A stretch of 64,000 bases of DNA, taken from Actinomadura madurae. Lineage in GTDB: Bacteria > Actinomycetota > Actinomycetes > Streptosporangiales > Streptosporangiaceae. A program made the position numbers and the translations under genes. Position 1 is the first letter of the stretch; every line of letters begins with the position of its first letter. Below, in pieces: positions 49,396 to 59,921 of the stretch. Location of the stretch: contig NZ_FOVH01000012.1 of assembly GCF_900115095.1 (NCBI RefSeq), positions 1-64,000 on the forward strand. The letters run 5' to 3'. Below the pieces are notes generated by a model, which searched no databases, had not been told where the DNA came from, and saw only the letters and a list, made by a program, of their open reading frames with translations.

Positions 49396-49978
49396 GCACC
49401 GGGGCACGGACGAAACCGTCGCGCGGATCCTGGCCGAGGCGCTCCGGGTGCACGCCGGACGCGGGCACGAGGGCTTCACGATGAAGGCGGTCATCGCGGC
49501 CACCGGGATGAGCAGCGGCAGCCTCTACCACCATTTCGGCTCGTTCGACGGCCTCGCCGCCGCCCTCTACGCGCGCTGCATGGCCGAGTTGCTCGACGCA
49601 CTCCTGGACGCGCTCGACGGGGTCACCGGCCCGCGGGCAGGCGTGGAGGCGGTGACGCGCGCGTACCTGCGGTTCACCCGGGAGCGCGGCGACGCCGCCA
49701 GGTTCATCCATGCGTCGGCGTACGCGGCGTTCCTGCCGGACCATACGGCGATGCTCGCGGAGTCGAAGGCGCCCCGCATCGCGCGCCTCACCGCGTGGAT
49801 GGCCCCGCACGCGGCCGCCGGCCGCGTCGCCCGGCTGTCGCCGGTGATGACGGAGATGCTGCTCATCGGCCCCGTCGCCGAGACCGCGCGGCGCTGGCTG
49901 TCGGCGCCGGAGGCCGTCGATCTGGACGAGGCCGCGGCCGTCCTGCCGCCCCGGATCTGGCGCTCGCTCCAGCCGTGA
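49385..49978 (+). CDS. TetR-family regulator
   Basis: 197 residues. HTH: ARILAEALRVHAGRGHEGFT, MKAVIAATGMSSGSLYHHFG, SFDGLAAALYARCM. The C-terminal ligand domain is helical. ATG 49385 lies inside the last codons of the SDR gene, so the pair is cotranscribed and probably autoregulated through the palindrome at 48570-48595. Confidence 0.9.
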   Translation: MSPKHRGTDETVARILAEALRVHAGRGHEGFTMKAVIAATGMSSGSLYHHFGSFDGLAAALYARCMAELLDALLDALDGVTGPRAGVEAVTRAYLRFTRERGDAARFIHASAYAAFLPDHTAMLAESKAPRIARLTAWMAPHAAAGRVARLSPVMTEMLLIGPVAETARRWLSAPEAVDLDEAAAVLPPRIWRSLQP

Positions 49979-50030
49979 CGGCGCGCCGAGCCCGCGACCG
50001 CCATGGCGACGGCGGCCTTCCCGCGCGGCG

Positions 50031-51641
50031 CTACCGGTTCTCGGCGCGCCGCCACATCCGCAGGTACGCCTCGGCGCCGCTTGCCATGTCGTCGATGAGC
50101 CCCTGCCCGGCGACGGTGCGCATGTCGGCGAGCCAGTCCGGGACGAGCCCGTAGTTCGCGACGCCCTCGGTGTTGAGGTCCCAGGTGCGCAGCCCGGTGC
50201 GCTGGCGGTCGAGCGTCACCGACGGGTCGATCGGCGACGTGAACGGATAGCGCAGCGGGTTCGCGCCGTTGTTCTCGCGCGGCGGCGGAAGAGCGCCCAT
50301 GCCGTTCGCGTCGAGCCCGTAGCCGTAGCCGAACAGGTAGCGGGGGTCGCGGTGCTCCTTGTTGCGCCTCCATTCCGCGGCGAACCGGTCAGCGGCGGTG
50401 CCGTAGCCGGTCACCATGCCGCCGAGCGCGTAGATGCGGCTCAGGTACGTCTCGTCCGTCCAGCTGTGGGACGAGATGACGCCGGAGTAGCGCGCGTCCT
50501 CCAGGAGGCCGAGGGTCGCGTCGGCGGCCTTGACGCTCATGTGGTCGACCTCGACGATCATGTGGCGCTCCATCATGCCCCGCACCATGTGCTCGCCGAG
50601 GGCGCTGAGCCCGTGGACGTTGCAGTGCGGGCCGCTCGGATACACCGGCAGCGTGATCCCCGCCAGGCCGAGCAGGCGCAGCAGCTCCGCGAACGTGTCG
50701 CCGAGCCCGCCCGCGGGCGCGATCGTGTTGTCGTGCGCGGCGCCGGTGCACCTCTCGACCTGCCAGAACCGTCCGGTTCCGAGGAAGTTGCCGACGTTGA
50801 CGAACGCCCCTGTGGTTCCGCCGTCGAAGCGCACCCCGCACAACGCGTTGTCGTACTTGTGGCAGACGAACATGGAGGCGACGCCGAGATTCTGCATCTC
50901 GTCCAGCCCGCGGTCGATGTCCTGGCGCGTGCACTGCGGCTTCCCGCCGATCACGCGGCAGCCGAACGGCTCGGACGTCTCGACGCCGAGGACGACGGCG
51001 AGCTTCCCGTCCTCGATGACCTCACGGGCCTGCGCGGAGTCGCGCACGACCCGGAACCAGCCCTTGCCGGGGCCGCCGCTGCGCGCGTCGATGTACGCCT
51101 GCATCTCCTGGATCCGCCGCGCCTGGAGCCGGATGACGTCCATCTCGTCGCAGGCGTTCCCCTTCAGCGGGTAGATCTCGCAGAGCTGGCGGTTGGCCAC
51201 CAGGTGGTTGACGAGGATGCGCTGCCCGGCGCGCCAGGACCGCTCCAGCCACGTGTGGTAGGCCTGCTGGTGGGTGCGCGAGTCCCAGGCCGGCCAGTCC
51301 TTGAACGTCGGCCAGCCGGTGGGGTCGTGGGTGCCGAACGGAGTGCCGTGCCTGGTGAAGTTCTCCCAGATGGCGAGCGCGCCGTTGCCCGCGTGGTCGG
51401 GGCAGTCGCGCAGGGCCGCCTGGATCCCGGCCGGGTCGAACGGCTTGCCGCACATCAGCCGTCCGCCGAAGGCCTCGTACGCCATCAGATGGGTGTGGGC
51501 GTCGAGGTAGCCGCGCACTTCCCCGGTCGCGGGCGCGCGTGCCGGCGCCGAAGCGCGGGCGGCGGGGGTCAGAATGGAGAAGAGGAGGGCGAGCGCGAGC
51601 GGCACGGACGCCGCGCGCCGGAGGGCATGGCCGAAGGACAT
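50031..51641 (-). CDS. Secreted amidohydrolase/membrane-dipeptidase-like protein
   Basis: 536 residues. Signal peptide MSFGHALRRAASVPLALALL with cleavage after AARASA-PARA. The mature protein has metal-site signatures of the amidohydrolase TIM-barrel: YLDAHTHLMAYEAFGG, IVEVDHMSVKAADATLGLLE, SGVISSHSWTDETYL, VVLGVETSE. Four or more cysteines suggest disulfides. Possibly an M19-like dipeptidase or another metal-dependent hydrolase; substrate unknown. ATG 51641 with GAGGTG. Confidence 0.75.
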   Translation of the reverse strand: MSFGHALRRAASVPLALALLFSILTPAARASAPARAPATGEVRGYLDAHTHLMAYEAFGGRLMCGKPFDPAGIQAALRDCPDHAGNGALAIWENFTRHGTPFGTHDPTGWPTFKDWPAWDSRTHQQAYHTWLERSWRAGQRILVNHLVANRQLCEIYPLKGNACDEMDVIRLQARRIQEMQAYIDARSGGPGKGWFRVVRDSAQAREVIEDGKLAVVLGVETSEPFGCRVIGGKPQCTRQDIDRGLDEMQNLGVASMFVCHKYDNALCGVRFDGGTTGAFVNVGNFLGTGRFWQVERCTGAAHDNTIAPAGGLGDTFAELLRLLGLAGITLPVYPSGPHCNVHGLSALGEHMVRGMMERHMIVEVDHMSVKAADATLGLLEDARYSGVISSHSWTDETYLSRIYALGGMVTGYGTAADRFAAEWRRNKEHRDPRYLFGYGYGLDANGMGALPPPRENNGANPLRYPFTSPIDPSVTLDRQRTGLRTWDLNTEGVANYGLVPDWLADMRTVAGQGLIDDMASGAEAYLRMWRRAENR

Positions 51642-51725
51642 CTGGCACCTCGGGGGGCAGGTGGGAGCGGTCCAGAAGCTGAGGGAGATATGCCCCGATC
51701 TGAGGAAGAATGAACTTTTCTCACG

Positions 51726-53534
51726 TTAATTGCAGCGGACGATCCGGCTCCCGTCGGCGCGAGTGATCGTCGGGCACGGCGCGGGCCCGCGCGTGGTCGG
51801 CGGCGGCGCGGGCGTGGAGGTCACCGGTGCGGGCCCGGAGCCGCCGAGAACGGTGACCGCCGGCAGCGAGCCCTCCACGTAGGCGCCCACGGAGGCGGCG
51901 GAGTGCCGCTTCCCGCCCTCGCTCTGGATGTTCGTGACCGCCAGCGGGACGAACGGCGACACCAGGTACCGGCCCGGCCGCACGGTTCCGGCCGGGACGG
52001 TCGCCGTGTGAACGAGCGTCACCCTGGTGATCGTCTGGCCACCGGGCTGAGGGTCCGACTGATCGCCGGTCAGCTCCATCCGGCTGACGATGACCGTGCC
52101 GTCGCCCTCCGGCAGCTTTCCGGGAGCCGCCGGCGGCGTCGGCCAGAAGCTCATGCGCGTGTCCGTGTTGCGGTCTTCCCCCACGAAGAAGATGAGCCAG
52201 CCCGGGGCCGCGTGGGTGACCGTCACGGTGATCTTGAGGGTGGCTCCCGGGGCCACGTTCGCCGGTTCGACCGTGAGGTCGTAGGCCGCGGTCGGGTTGG
52301 CGCCGGCGCCCAGCGGCCCGGGATTGCGGAAGCCGACGCGCAACCGGCCGGTCGCCTGCCCCCCGGCGGTGGCGGTCGCCGTGGGGCTGCCGCCGCCGCC
52401 CGCGCGGGTGCTGGGACTGACCTCCGTGGAGGTGCCCGATCGCCGGTCCGCGATGACGAACCCGCCGGCGATGGCCGCCGCGGCGCCGATCGCGGCTGCC
52501 GCGGCGATGACGGTCTTGGTGCCGCCCGCCCGCTTGAAGAACCCGCGTCCGGGGCGCGCGACCGCGTCGGCGGCGTGCGAGGCCGCGCTCTGCTGGAGGG
52601 GGACCGAGCCGGGGGCCGCCGTGGCGGGCATCGTGCCCTCGGCCGCGAACGAGCCCAGCATCGCGAGCGGGACGGCGGACGCGAGCGCGGCCACCGCCGC
52701 GGCCAGTGCCCGGACGCCCCGCCGTTCCCAGTCCGGGCCGTAGGCGGCGACGGCGTGCCGCTCCAGCTCGGCGACGAACTCGCCGGCGTTCCACAGCCGC
52801 CGGCCGGGGTCCTTGGCCAGGCCGCGTGCCAGCAGCGGGCGCAGCGGCTCCGGCGCGTCCTGGAACGGGACGGGGGCGTTGAGGTGCTGCGTCATGAGCT
52901 GGGCGATGGTGCCGCCGCGGTACGGCTTCGCGCCGGTGAGGCACTCGTAAAAGACGCAGCTCGCGGCGTAGAGGTCGGTGGCGGGGGAGGCCGGGCCGCC
53001 CTGCCACTGCTCCGGCGCCATGTAGGCGGGCGTGCCCGCGCGGGAGCCCTGGCCCGTCAGGACGGCGATGCCGAAGTCGATGAGCTTGCTGGCGCCGTCC
53101 GGCTGGACGACCACGTTCGCCGGCTTGTAGTCACGGTGCACCACCCCGACGGCATGCGCCGCGGCCAGGCCCAGCAGCGAGCCCTTGAGGACGGTCAGCG
53201 CCGCCTCGGGAGCCAGCCCTTGGCCGTCCTGCTGGTCCAGGACCTCGCGCAGTGACGCGCCCGCGACGGCCTCCATGACGATCGCGGCGCCCTGCGGATT
53301 CTCCACGTACTGGTATAAGCGGGCCACGTTCGGGTCGCCGACCCGGGCGAGCGTCTCGGCCTCGCGCCGGAAGACCGCGAGGCTCCGCTCGTCCGCCAGC
53401 AGCGCGGGCGCCAGGTACTTGATCGCGACCCGCGCGTTCCCGGCGCCGTGCGGGACGGCGAGCACCACGCGCCCCTGTGCCCCCGCGCCCAGCTCCCTGA
53501 CCTCGTCGAACCCGTCGACCCGCCACCCGTTCAC
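51726..53534 (-). CDS. Transmembrane Ser/Thr protein kinase
   Basis: 602 residues. Kinase domain about 8-270: glycine loop ELGAGAQGRVVLA, K39 in VAIKYLAP, HRDYKPANVVV (D135), LIDFGIAVLTGQGSRAGTPA with D153, YMAPEQW. A linker, then a transmembrane helix (about 358-380, TVIAAAAAIGAAAAIAGGFV) and an extracytoplasmic region of about 220 residues with a beta-rich domain (LRVGFRNPGPLGAGANPTAA, YDLTVEPANVAPGATLKITV) and Pro/Thr-rich tail. GTG 53534 with GGAGGTG. Likely an envelope-signal-sensing PknB-type kinase; ligand unknown. Confidence 0.92.
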   Translation of the reverse strand: MNGWRVDGFDEVRELGAGAQGRVVLAVPHGAGNARVAIKYLAPALLADERSLAVFRREAETLARVGDPNVARLYQYVENPQGAAIVMEAVAGASLREVLDQQDGQGLAPEAALTVLKGSLLGLAAAHAVGVVHRDYKPANVVVQPDGASKLIDFGIAVLTGQGSRAGTPAYMAPEQWQGGPASPATDLYAASCVFYECLTGAKPYRGGTIAQLMTQHLNAPVPFQDAPEPLRPLLARGLAKDPGRRLWNAGEFVAELERHAVAAYGPDWERRGVRALAAAVAALASAVPLAMLGSFAAEGTMPATAAPGSVPLQQSAASHAADAVARPGRGFFKRAGGTKTVIAAAAAIGAAAAIAGGFVIADRRSGTSTEVSPSTRAGGGGSPTATATAGGQATGRLRVGFRNPGPLGAGANPTAAYDLTVEPANVAPGATLKITVTVTHAAPGWLIFFVGEDRNTDTRMSFWPTPPAAPGKLPEGDGTVIVSRMELTGDQSDPQPGGQTITRVTLVHTATVPAGTVRPGRYLVSPFVPLAVTNIQSEGGKRHSAASVGAYVEGSLPAVTVLGGSGPAPVTSTPAPPPTTRGPAPCPTITRADGSRIVRCN

Positions 53535-53702
53535 TGGCACCTCCGGCCCCCGCGCCGCGGTCCTGTGTTGCACAACCCCCTAGAAAGTAAAGGCGCGGGC
53601 ATCGAAAATCCACGGGGTTATCGGCCTTCGCCCGCGAGACCGTGTACCGGTCACCGGGACCGTCCGGCCCGGCGCCGGTGCGGATCGGGATGATGGGCTC
53701 TC

Positions 53703-55248
<1,546 letters not shown>

Positions 55249-55265
<17 letters not shown>

Positions 55266-56151
55266 CCCGCGCCCGGTGCCCGGCGACCGTCCCCCAGGCC
55301 GAGTACAGGGCGCGCGCCTTGCGGATCCACAGCGACGGGTCGTACTCGTCGGTGTAGCCGATCGCGCCGTGCACCTGGAGCGCGGTCTTGGCCAGCCCGT
55401 AGCACGCCTCGGACGCGGCCACCTTCGCGGCGGACACGTCCCGCGCGAAATCGGGCGTCCCGTAGGACAGCGCCGCCCCGTAGACGAGCGGGCGGGCGAA
55501 CTCCAGCTTGACCATCGCGTCCGCCAGGTGGTGCTTGACGGCCTGGTACTCGCCGATCGGGCGCCCGAACTGCCGCCGCGTCCTGGCGTACTCCACGGAC
55601 ACGTCCAGCAGCGCCTGCCCGAGCCCGATCTGCTGGGCCGCGCACAGCAGCGCGCCGAGGTCGGTGAACCCCGCGCCGCCGGGCACCCGGAACAGCCGCC
55701 GCGCCGGGTCGAGCGAGGCGACCGGCTCCCCGGCGGCCTCGCGCCCGGCGCCGTCGGCGGTGAGCACCAGGTCGGCGACGTCGGCGTCCAGCGCGTGCGG
55801 GACGGCGAGCGACACGATCGCGTCGCCCTCCGCGATCCGGGACGGCCACGGCGTCCCGGCCAGCAGCTCGGCCGCGGCGAGCGTCTCGACGTAGGGCCCC
55901 GGCGCGGCGGCGCGCCCCAGCTCCTCCATCGCGACGGCCAGCTCGACCGGCAGCGGCCCGGCGCCGCCGGCCTCCTCCGGCACGCCCACCGCGAACACCC
56001 CGGCCTCCGCCACCGCCGACCACAGCGCCCGTCCCGGCCCGTGGTCGCCGGCCGCCCACGCGCGGGCGGCCCGCGCGGTCCCGGCGCCGGCCAGCAGCTT
56101 GCGCAGCGTCTCGCCGAACATCCGCTGCTCGGCGTCCAGGACGAACCTCAC
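55249..56151 (-). CDS. Acyl-CoA dehydrogenase, short divergent subunit
   Basis: 300 residues, about 80 fewer than normal: RFVLDAEQRMFGETLRKLLA, VGVPEEAGGAGPLPVELAVA, RRQFGRPIGEYQAVKHHLAD, LQVHGAIGYTDEYDPSLWIR. It lacks the FAD-binding TEPxxGSD loop, resembling the non-catalytic subunits of heteromeric steroid dehydrogenases (FadE33-like). GTG 56151 overlaps the upstream dehydrogenase stop (GTGA). Its 3' end overlaps fadD3 tail to tail by 17 nt. Confidence 0.82.
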
Positions 56152-57278
56152 CGCGACCCCCTCGGCAGGCCGAGCAGCCGCTCGGCGATCACGTTGCGCT
56201 GGATCTCGTTGGTGCCCGCGTAGATCGGCCCGGCGAGGGAGAACACGTAGTTCTCCAGCCACTCCGACTCCAGCTCGCCGTCCGGGCCGAGCAGGTCGAG
56301 GGCCGTCTCGTGCAGCGCCACGTCCAGCTCCGACCAGAACACCTTGTTCAGGCTGGACTCGGCCCCGATGTCGTCGCTGCGCGAGATCGTCTCGAAGCCC
56401 TTGAGCCGGTACGCCCGCGACCTGATCCACACGTCCGCGACCCGGTCCCGCAGGGCCGTGTCGGACGGGTCGCCGCGCTCCTTCCACAGCTCCACGAGCC
56501 GTTCCGCCGCGGCCGTGAACCGTCCGGGGCTGCGCAGGGTGAGGCCGCGCTCGTTGCCGGCCGTGGCCATCGCGACGCGCCATCCGTCCCCGGCGGTCCC
56601 GATGACGTCCTCGTCCGGGACGAACACCCGGTCGAGGAACAGCTCTGCGAACGCGGGCTTGCCGTCCAGCCGCCCGATCGGGCGGACGGTGACGCCCTCC
56701 GCGTCCAGCGGGAACATGAGGTACGTCAGGCCCTTGTGCCGCGCCGACTCCGGATCCGACCGGAACAGCCCGAACCCGCGGTCGGCGAAGGCGGCACGGG
56801 AGCTCCACGTCTTCTGGCCGTCCAGCAGCCAGCCGCCGTCCGTGCGCGTCGCGGTCGACCGCAGCGCGGCGAGGTCGCTGCCCGCGCCCGGCTCCGACCA
56901 CGCCTGCGCCCAGATCACCTCGCCGGCCGCCATCGGCGGCAGGATCCGGGCGAGCTGCCCGGGGGTGCCGTGCTTCATCAGCGTCGGCGCCAGCAGGTTG
57001 ATGCCGTTCTGGCTGACCCGGCCCGGCGCGCCGGCCGCGTAGTACTCCTCCTCGAAGATCAGCCACTGGAGGACGGAGGCGCCGCGCCCGCCGTACTCCT
57101 CGGGCCACGAGACCACCCCGAGCCGGGCGCCGCCGAGCGTCCGCTCCCACTCCCGATGGGCCGCGAACCCCGCCTCGGTCTCCAGCGAGGGCAGCGGCTC
57201 CGCCGGGACGTGCCCGCGCAGCCACTCCCGCACCTCGGCGCGGAACGCCTCGTCCGCCGCCCCGACCTCAAGATCCAT
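56148..57278 (-). CDS. Acyl-CoA dehydrogenase, catalytic-type subunit
   Basis: 376 residues. VSWPEEYGGRGASVLQWLIF, QAWSEPGAGSDLAALRSTAT, DGQKTWSSRAAFADRGFGLF, helix-G ATAGNERGLTLRSPGRF, C-terminal YAGTNEIQRNVIAERLLGLP. The AGTNEIQRN motif and SEPGAGSD loop fit a functional FadE26/32-like partner. With the downstream short subunit it probably forms an alpha2beta2 steroid-type dehydrogenase. A candidate TetR operator lies upstream at 57318. Confidence 0.87.
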   Translation of the reverse strand: MDLEVGAADEAFRAEVREWLRGHVPAEPLPSLETEAGFAAHREWERTLGGARLGVVSWPEEYGGRGASVLQWLIFEEEYYAAGAPGRVSQNGINLLAPTLMKHGTPGQLARILPPMAAGEVIWAQAWSEPGAGSDLAALRSTATRTDGGWLLDGQKTWSSRAAFADRGFGLFRSDPESARHKGLTYLMFPLDAEGVTVRPIGRLDGKPAFAELFLDRVFVPDEDVIGTAGDGWRVAMATAGNERGLTLRSPGRFTAAAERLVELWKERGDPSDTALRDRVADVWIRSRAYRLKGFETISRSDDIGAESSLNKVFWSELDVALHETALDLLGPDGELESEWLENYVFSLAGPIYAGTNEIQRNVIAERLLGLPRGSR

Positions 57279-57317
57279 GCGATGCCGCCTCGGCCGCCAT
57301 TGTCGCCACCCCATTTT

Positions 57318-57335
57318 CTAACAACTGTTTGGTAG
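57318..57335. promoter_or_regulatory. CTAnCAA-N4-TTGnTAG palindrome before the acyl-CoA dehydrogenase pair
   Basis: CTAACAACTGTTTGGTAG matches its own reverse complement at 12 of 18 positions, with the outer CTA/TAG and CAA/TTG exact. It is 40 bp upstream of the dehydrogenase ATG, AT-rich, and of the length used by TetR regulators of fatty-acid/steroid genes. It is not a perfect match to the KstR or KstR2 consensus. Confidence 0.5.
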
Positions 57336-57398
57336 GGTAGCGGCCCCGGTCGCGCCCGGCCGCCGCCTCCCGGACAGTGGGACGCGGGCGGGCACGAG

Positions 57399-58733
57399 TC
57401 AGGCGGGGGAGAGCAGACCGTCGTCGCGGATGCCGCGCAGGACGTCCCGGGCGGCGTCGAGCGTCCGGTCGACGTCCTCCCGGGTGTGCGCGGCGGAGAT
57501 GTGGTTGCGCTTGAGCGAGAGCGGGAGCATCAGGAAGCCGCGGTCGGTCATGCGGCGGTGGAACGCGACGTAGGCGTCGTCGTTGTTGCGCATCAGGTCG
57601 CGGTACCCGCGGACGGGGCCCGCGGCGAAGTACAGGCTGAACACGCCCCCGAAGCCCGCGGCGGTGGCCTCGATGCCGAGCTCCTCGCAGATCCCGGCCA
57701 GCCCGGCGCGCATCCGCTCGCCGAGCGCGTGCGTCCGCCGGTAGAAGTCCGGATGGTCGAGCAGGTACCGGATGGTGGCGATCGCGGCGGCGGACGAGAC
57801 CGGGTTGCCGTTGAACGTGCCGGCCAGCAGGACGTCGCCGCCCGCGGAGCTGAAGCGCTCCATCAGCCGGCGGGGCCCGGCGAGCCCGGCGATCGGGTAG
57901 CCGTTGCCCATCGCCTTGCCGAACGTGGTGAGGTCCGGCCGGACGCCGCAGACCTCCTGGTAGCCCCCCGGCGCGTGCCGGAACCCGGTGATCACCTCGT
58001 CGAAGATCAGCAGTGAGCCCTGCTCCTGCGTCAGGGCGCGCAGCCCCTCGACGAACTCCGCGGACGGCACCAGCGCGCCGACGTTGTGCGGGATCGGCTC
58101 CATGATCACGGCGGCGATCCGCTCCGGGTGCGCCTCGTACAGCGCGCGCACCGAGTCCAGGTCGTTGAACTCGGCGATCAGCGTCGCGCCGAGCGCCTCG
58201 GGCAGGATGCCCTCCGACAGCGGGTCGGCGCCGTAGGCGCGCTCCGGCGCGGAGATCACGTTGCGGGCGACGGCGTCGTGCCAGCCGTGGAAGCCGCCCT
58301 GGAACTTGACGATCAGCGGCCGGCCGGTGACGGCGCGCGCCAGCCGGATCGCCTGGGCGGTGGCCTCGCTGCCCGACATCGCCGAGATCATCTGCTCGGC
58401 GGACGGGATCGTGTCGGCGACCAGCCGGGCCAGCTCGATCTCGGGCTCGGTGACGCCCCAGCCGACGAGGTCGATGCCGCCGATGGCGGCGCGGACCGCG
58501 TCGTCCACCTCGGGCGCGGCGTGGCCGAGCAGGATCGCGCCGAACGCCGCGTGGTAGTCGAGGTAGCGGCGCCCGTCGGCGTCGGTGACGTAGGCGCCGG
58601 ACGCGGCGGTCAGCGCGTGCGGCCGCCCCACCAGGCGGGTGGCGGAGTTGACGCCGCCGGGGATCACGGCGCGGGCGGCGGCGAGCAGCCGCGCGCCGCC
58701 GGAGGTCTGCCCGGCCAGCTCGGCGGTGGTCAT
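57399..58733 (-). CDS. Class III aminotransferase, glutamate-1-semialdehyde aminomutase-like
   Basis: 444 residues. VIPGGVNSATRLVGRPHALT, MSGSEATAQAIRLARAVTGR, FHGWHDAVARNVISAPERAY, LLIFDEVITGFRHAPGGYQE, PLP lysine in LTTFGKAMGNGYPIAGLAGP. GSA-aminomutase-like, but context is catabolic: divergent from Gfo/Idh oxidoreductases, an FAH hydrolase and an importer, so it is more likely an aminotransferase for an amino-sugar or amino acid than HemL. Start ATG 58733 (MTTAELAGQ) or 58748. Confidence 0.85.
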   Translation of the reverse strand: MTTAELAGQTSGGARLLAAARAVIPGGVNSATRLVGRPHALTAASGAYVTDADGRRYLDYHAAFGAILLGHAAPEVDDAVRAAIGGIDLVGWGVTEPEIELARLVADTIPSAEQMISAMSGSEATAQAIRLARAVTGRPLIVKFQGGFHGWHDAVARNVISAPERAYGADPLSEGILPEALGATLIAEFNDLDSVRALYEAHPERIAAVIMEPIPHNVGALVPSAEFVEGLRALTQEQGSLLIFDEVITGFRHAPGGYQEVCGVRPDLTTFGKAMGNGYPIAGLAGPRRLMERFSSAGGDVLLAGTFNGNPVSSAAAIATIRYLLDHPDFYRRTHALGERMRAGLAGICEELGIEATAAGFGGVFSLYFAAGPVRGYRDLMRNNDDAYVAFHRRMTDRGFLMLPLSLKRNHISAAHTREDVDRTLDAARDVLRGIRDDGLLSPA

Positions 58734-58860
58734 TCTGATGGCCCCCAAGGTCCTTGACGACTTTCGGCCGAATGGTTCATGGAAAGGTGTTCCATGTCAA
58801 GGTCGAACTTGAATGAAAGGTGTCTGAGCAGCCACGAGTCGAGATTTTCTTGAACACCCC

Positions 58861-58890
58861 TTGACACATGAATGACCGGTCGCTCAGGAT
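58861..58890 (+). promoter_or_regulatory. Sigma70-type promoter giving a nearly leaderless mRNA
   Basis: TTGACA (58861-58866), 18-bp spacer, CAGGAT (58885-58890). The expected start would fall within a few bases of ATG 58899, so the first gene of the operon is probably leaderless. A perfect ATGGAA-N5-TTCCAT palindrome lies upstream at 58779-58795 in the divergent gap. Confidence 0.55.
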
Positions 58891-58898
58891 CCGTCGAC

Positions 58899-59921
58899 AT
58901 GGAATCCGATTCCGTGCCGATGCCGACGCTGGTCGTCGGCACCGGCTTCATCGCCGCGCAGCACGCCGCCGCGATCCATGCCGAGCCGCGGCTGGCGCTC
59001 GCCGGGGTGGTCGACATCGACCCCGGCCGGGCCGCCGCCGCGTCCCGCGCGAACGACGGCGTGCCGTGGTTCACCGACCTCGCCGCCGCGCTGGCCGAGT
59101 CCGGGGCGTCCGGCTGCGTGGTGTGCACTCCGAACGACACCCACGCGGACCTCACCGTCCAGATCGCCGAGGCGGGCGCGCACCTGCTGATCGAGAAGCC
59201 GCTCGCCGTCGACGTCGCCGGCGCCCGGCGCGCCGTGGAGGCGTTCGCCGCGGCCGGGCGGGTGCTGATGCCGGCGCACAGCCACCGCCACTACGACTAC
59301 GCGCGGACGGTCAGGGACGTCGTCCGGTCCGGCGAGCTCGGGACGGTGGAGCTCGTCCGGCTGTCCATCCTCGGCGGGTGGATCTGGCCGGACTGGCGCG
59401 GCTGGATGCTCGACCCCGCCCGCTCCGGCGGGCACGCGCTGCACAACGGCGTCCACCTGCTGGACCTCGTCACCTGGTGGACGGGCGGCACCCCCGAGAC
59501 CGTGTACGCGCGGGGCCGCCGCCAGACCGCCGCCGAACTCGGCATCCACGACTACCTGGAGATGACGGTCGGGTTCGCGGACGGCACGGCCGCCGTGTGC
59601 GAGATGAGCCGCGGGCACCGCCCCGCCTCCTTCGCCCGCCGCGACGTCATGGTCGCCGGCACCGGAGGGATCCTCACGATCCCGTGGGACGCCGAGGCCG
59701 GAACGGTCACCGACGAGTCCGGCACCGCGCTGCTCCCGCCCGGCGGCACCGACGGGTTCGCCGCCCAGATCGCGGCCTGGGCCGACGCGGTCACCGGCGC
59801 GCCGCCCGCGGTGACCGGCGCGGACGGCCTGCTCGCCGTGGCGATGGGCGTCGCCGCCGAGCGTTCGATCGCGAGCGGCCTGCCCGTGCGCGTGACCGAC
59901 GTCCTCAAGGAGGCGCCGTGA
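58899..59921 (+). CDS. Gfo/Idh/MocA-family oxidoreductase
   Basis: 340 residues. MPTLVVGTGFIAAQHAAAIH Rossmann motif, VVCTPNDTHADLTVQIAEAG, catalytic-type EKPLAVDVAGARR, then substrate domain (HSHRHYDYARTVRDVV, WPDWRGWMLDPARSGGHALH, NGVHLLDLVTWW). NAD(P)-dependent dehydrogenase of sugars or cyclitols. ATG 58899 fits a leaderless transcript; the GTG overlap of the next gene couples them. Confidence 0.88.
   Translation: MESDSVPMPTLVVGTGFIAAQHAAAIHAEPRLALAGVVDIDPGRAAAASRANDGVPWFTDLAAALAESGASGCVVCTPNDTHADLTVQIAEAGAHLLIEKPLAVDVAGARRAVEAFAAAGRVLMPAHSHRHYDYARTVRDVVRSGELGTVELVRLSILGGWIWPDWRGWMLDPARSGGHALHNGVHLLDLVTWWTGGTPETVYARGRRQTAAELGIHDYLEMTVGFADGTAAVCEMSRGHRPASFARRDVMVAGTGGILTIPWDAEAGTVTDESGTALLPPGGTDGFAAQIAAWADAVTGAPPAVTGADGLLAVAMGVAAERSIASGLPVRVTDVLKEAP

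Noticed and set aside
57318..57335. Canonical KstR or KstR2 operator
   Set aside because: The palindrome lacks AACnnGTT or CAAGnnCTTG spacing, so only an unspecified TetR-type operator is proposed.
57399..58733. HemL (heme biosynthesis glutamate-1-semialdehyde aminomutase)
   Set aside because: Motifs are GSA-like, but the gene lies in a catabolic/transport divergon with no heme genes nearby, so I did not assign hemL.
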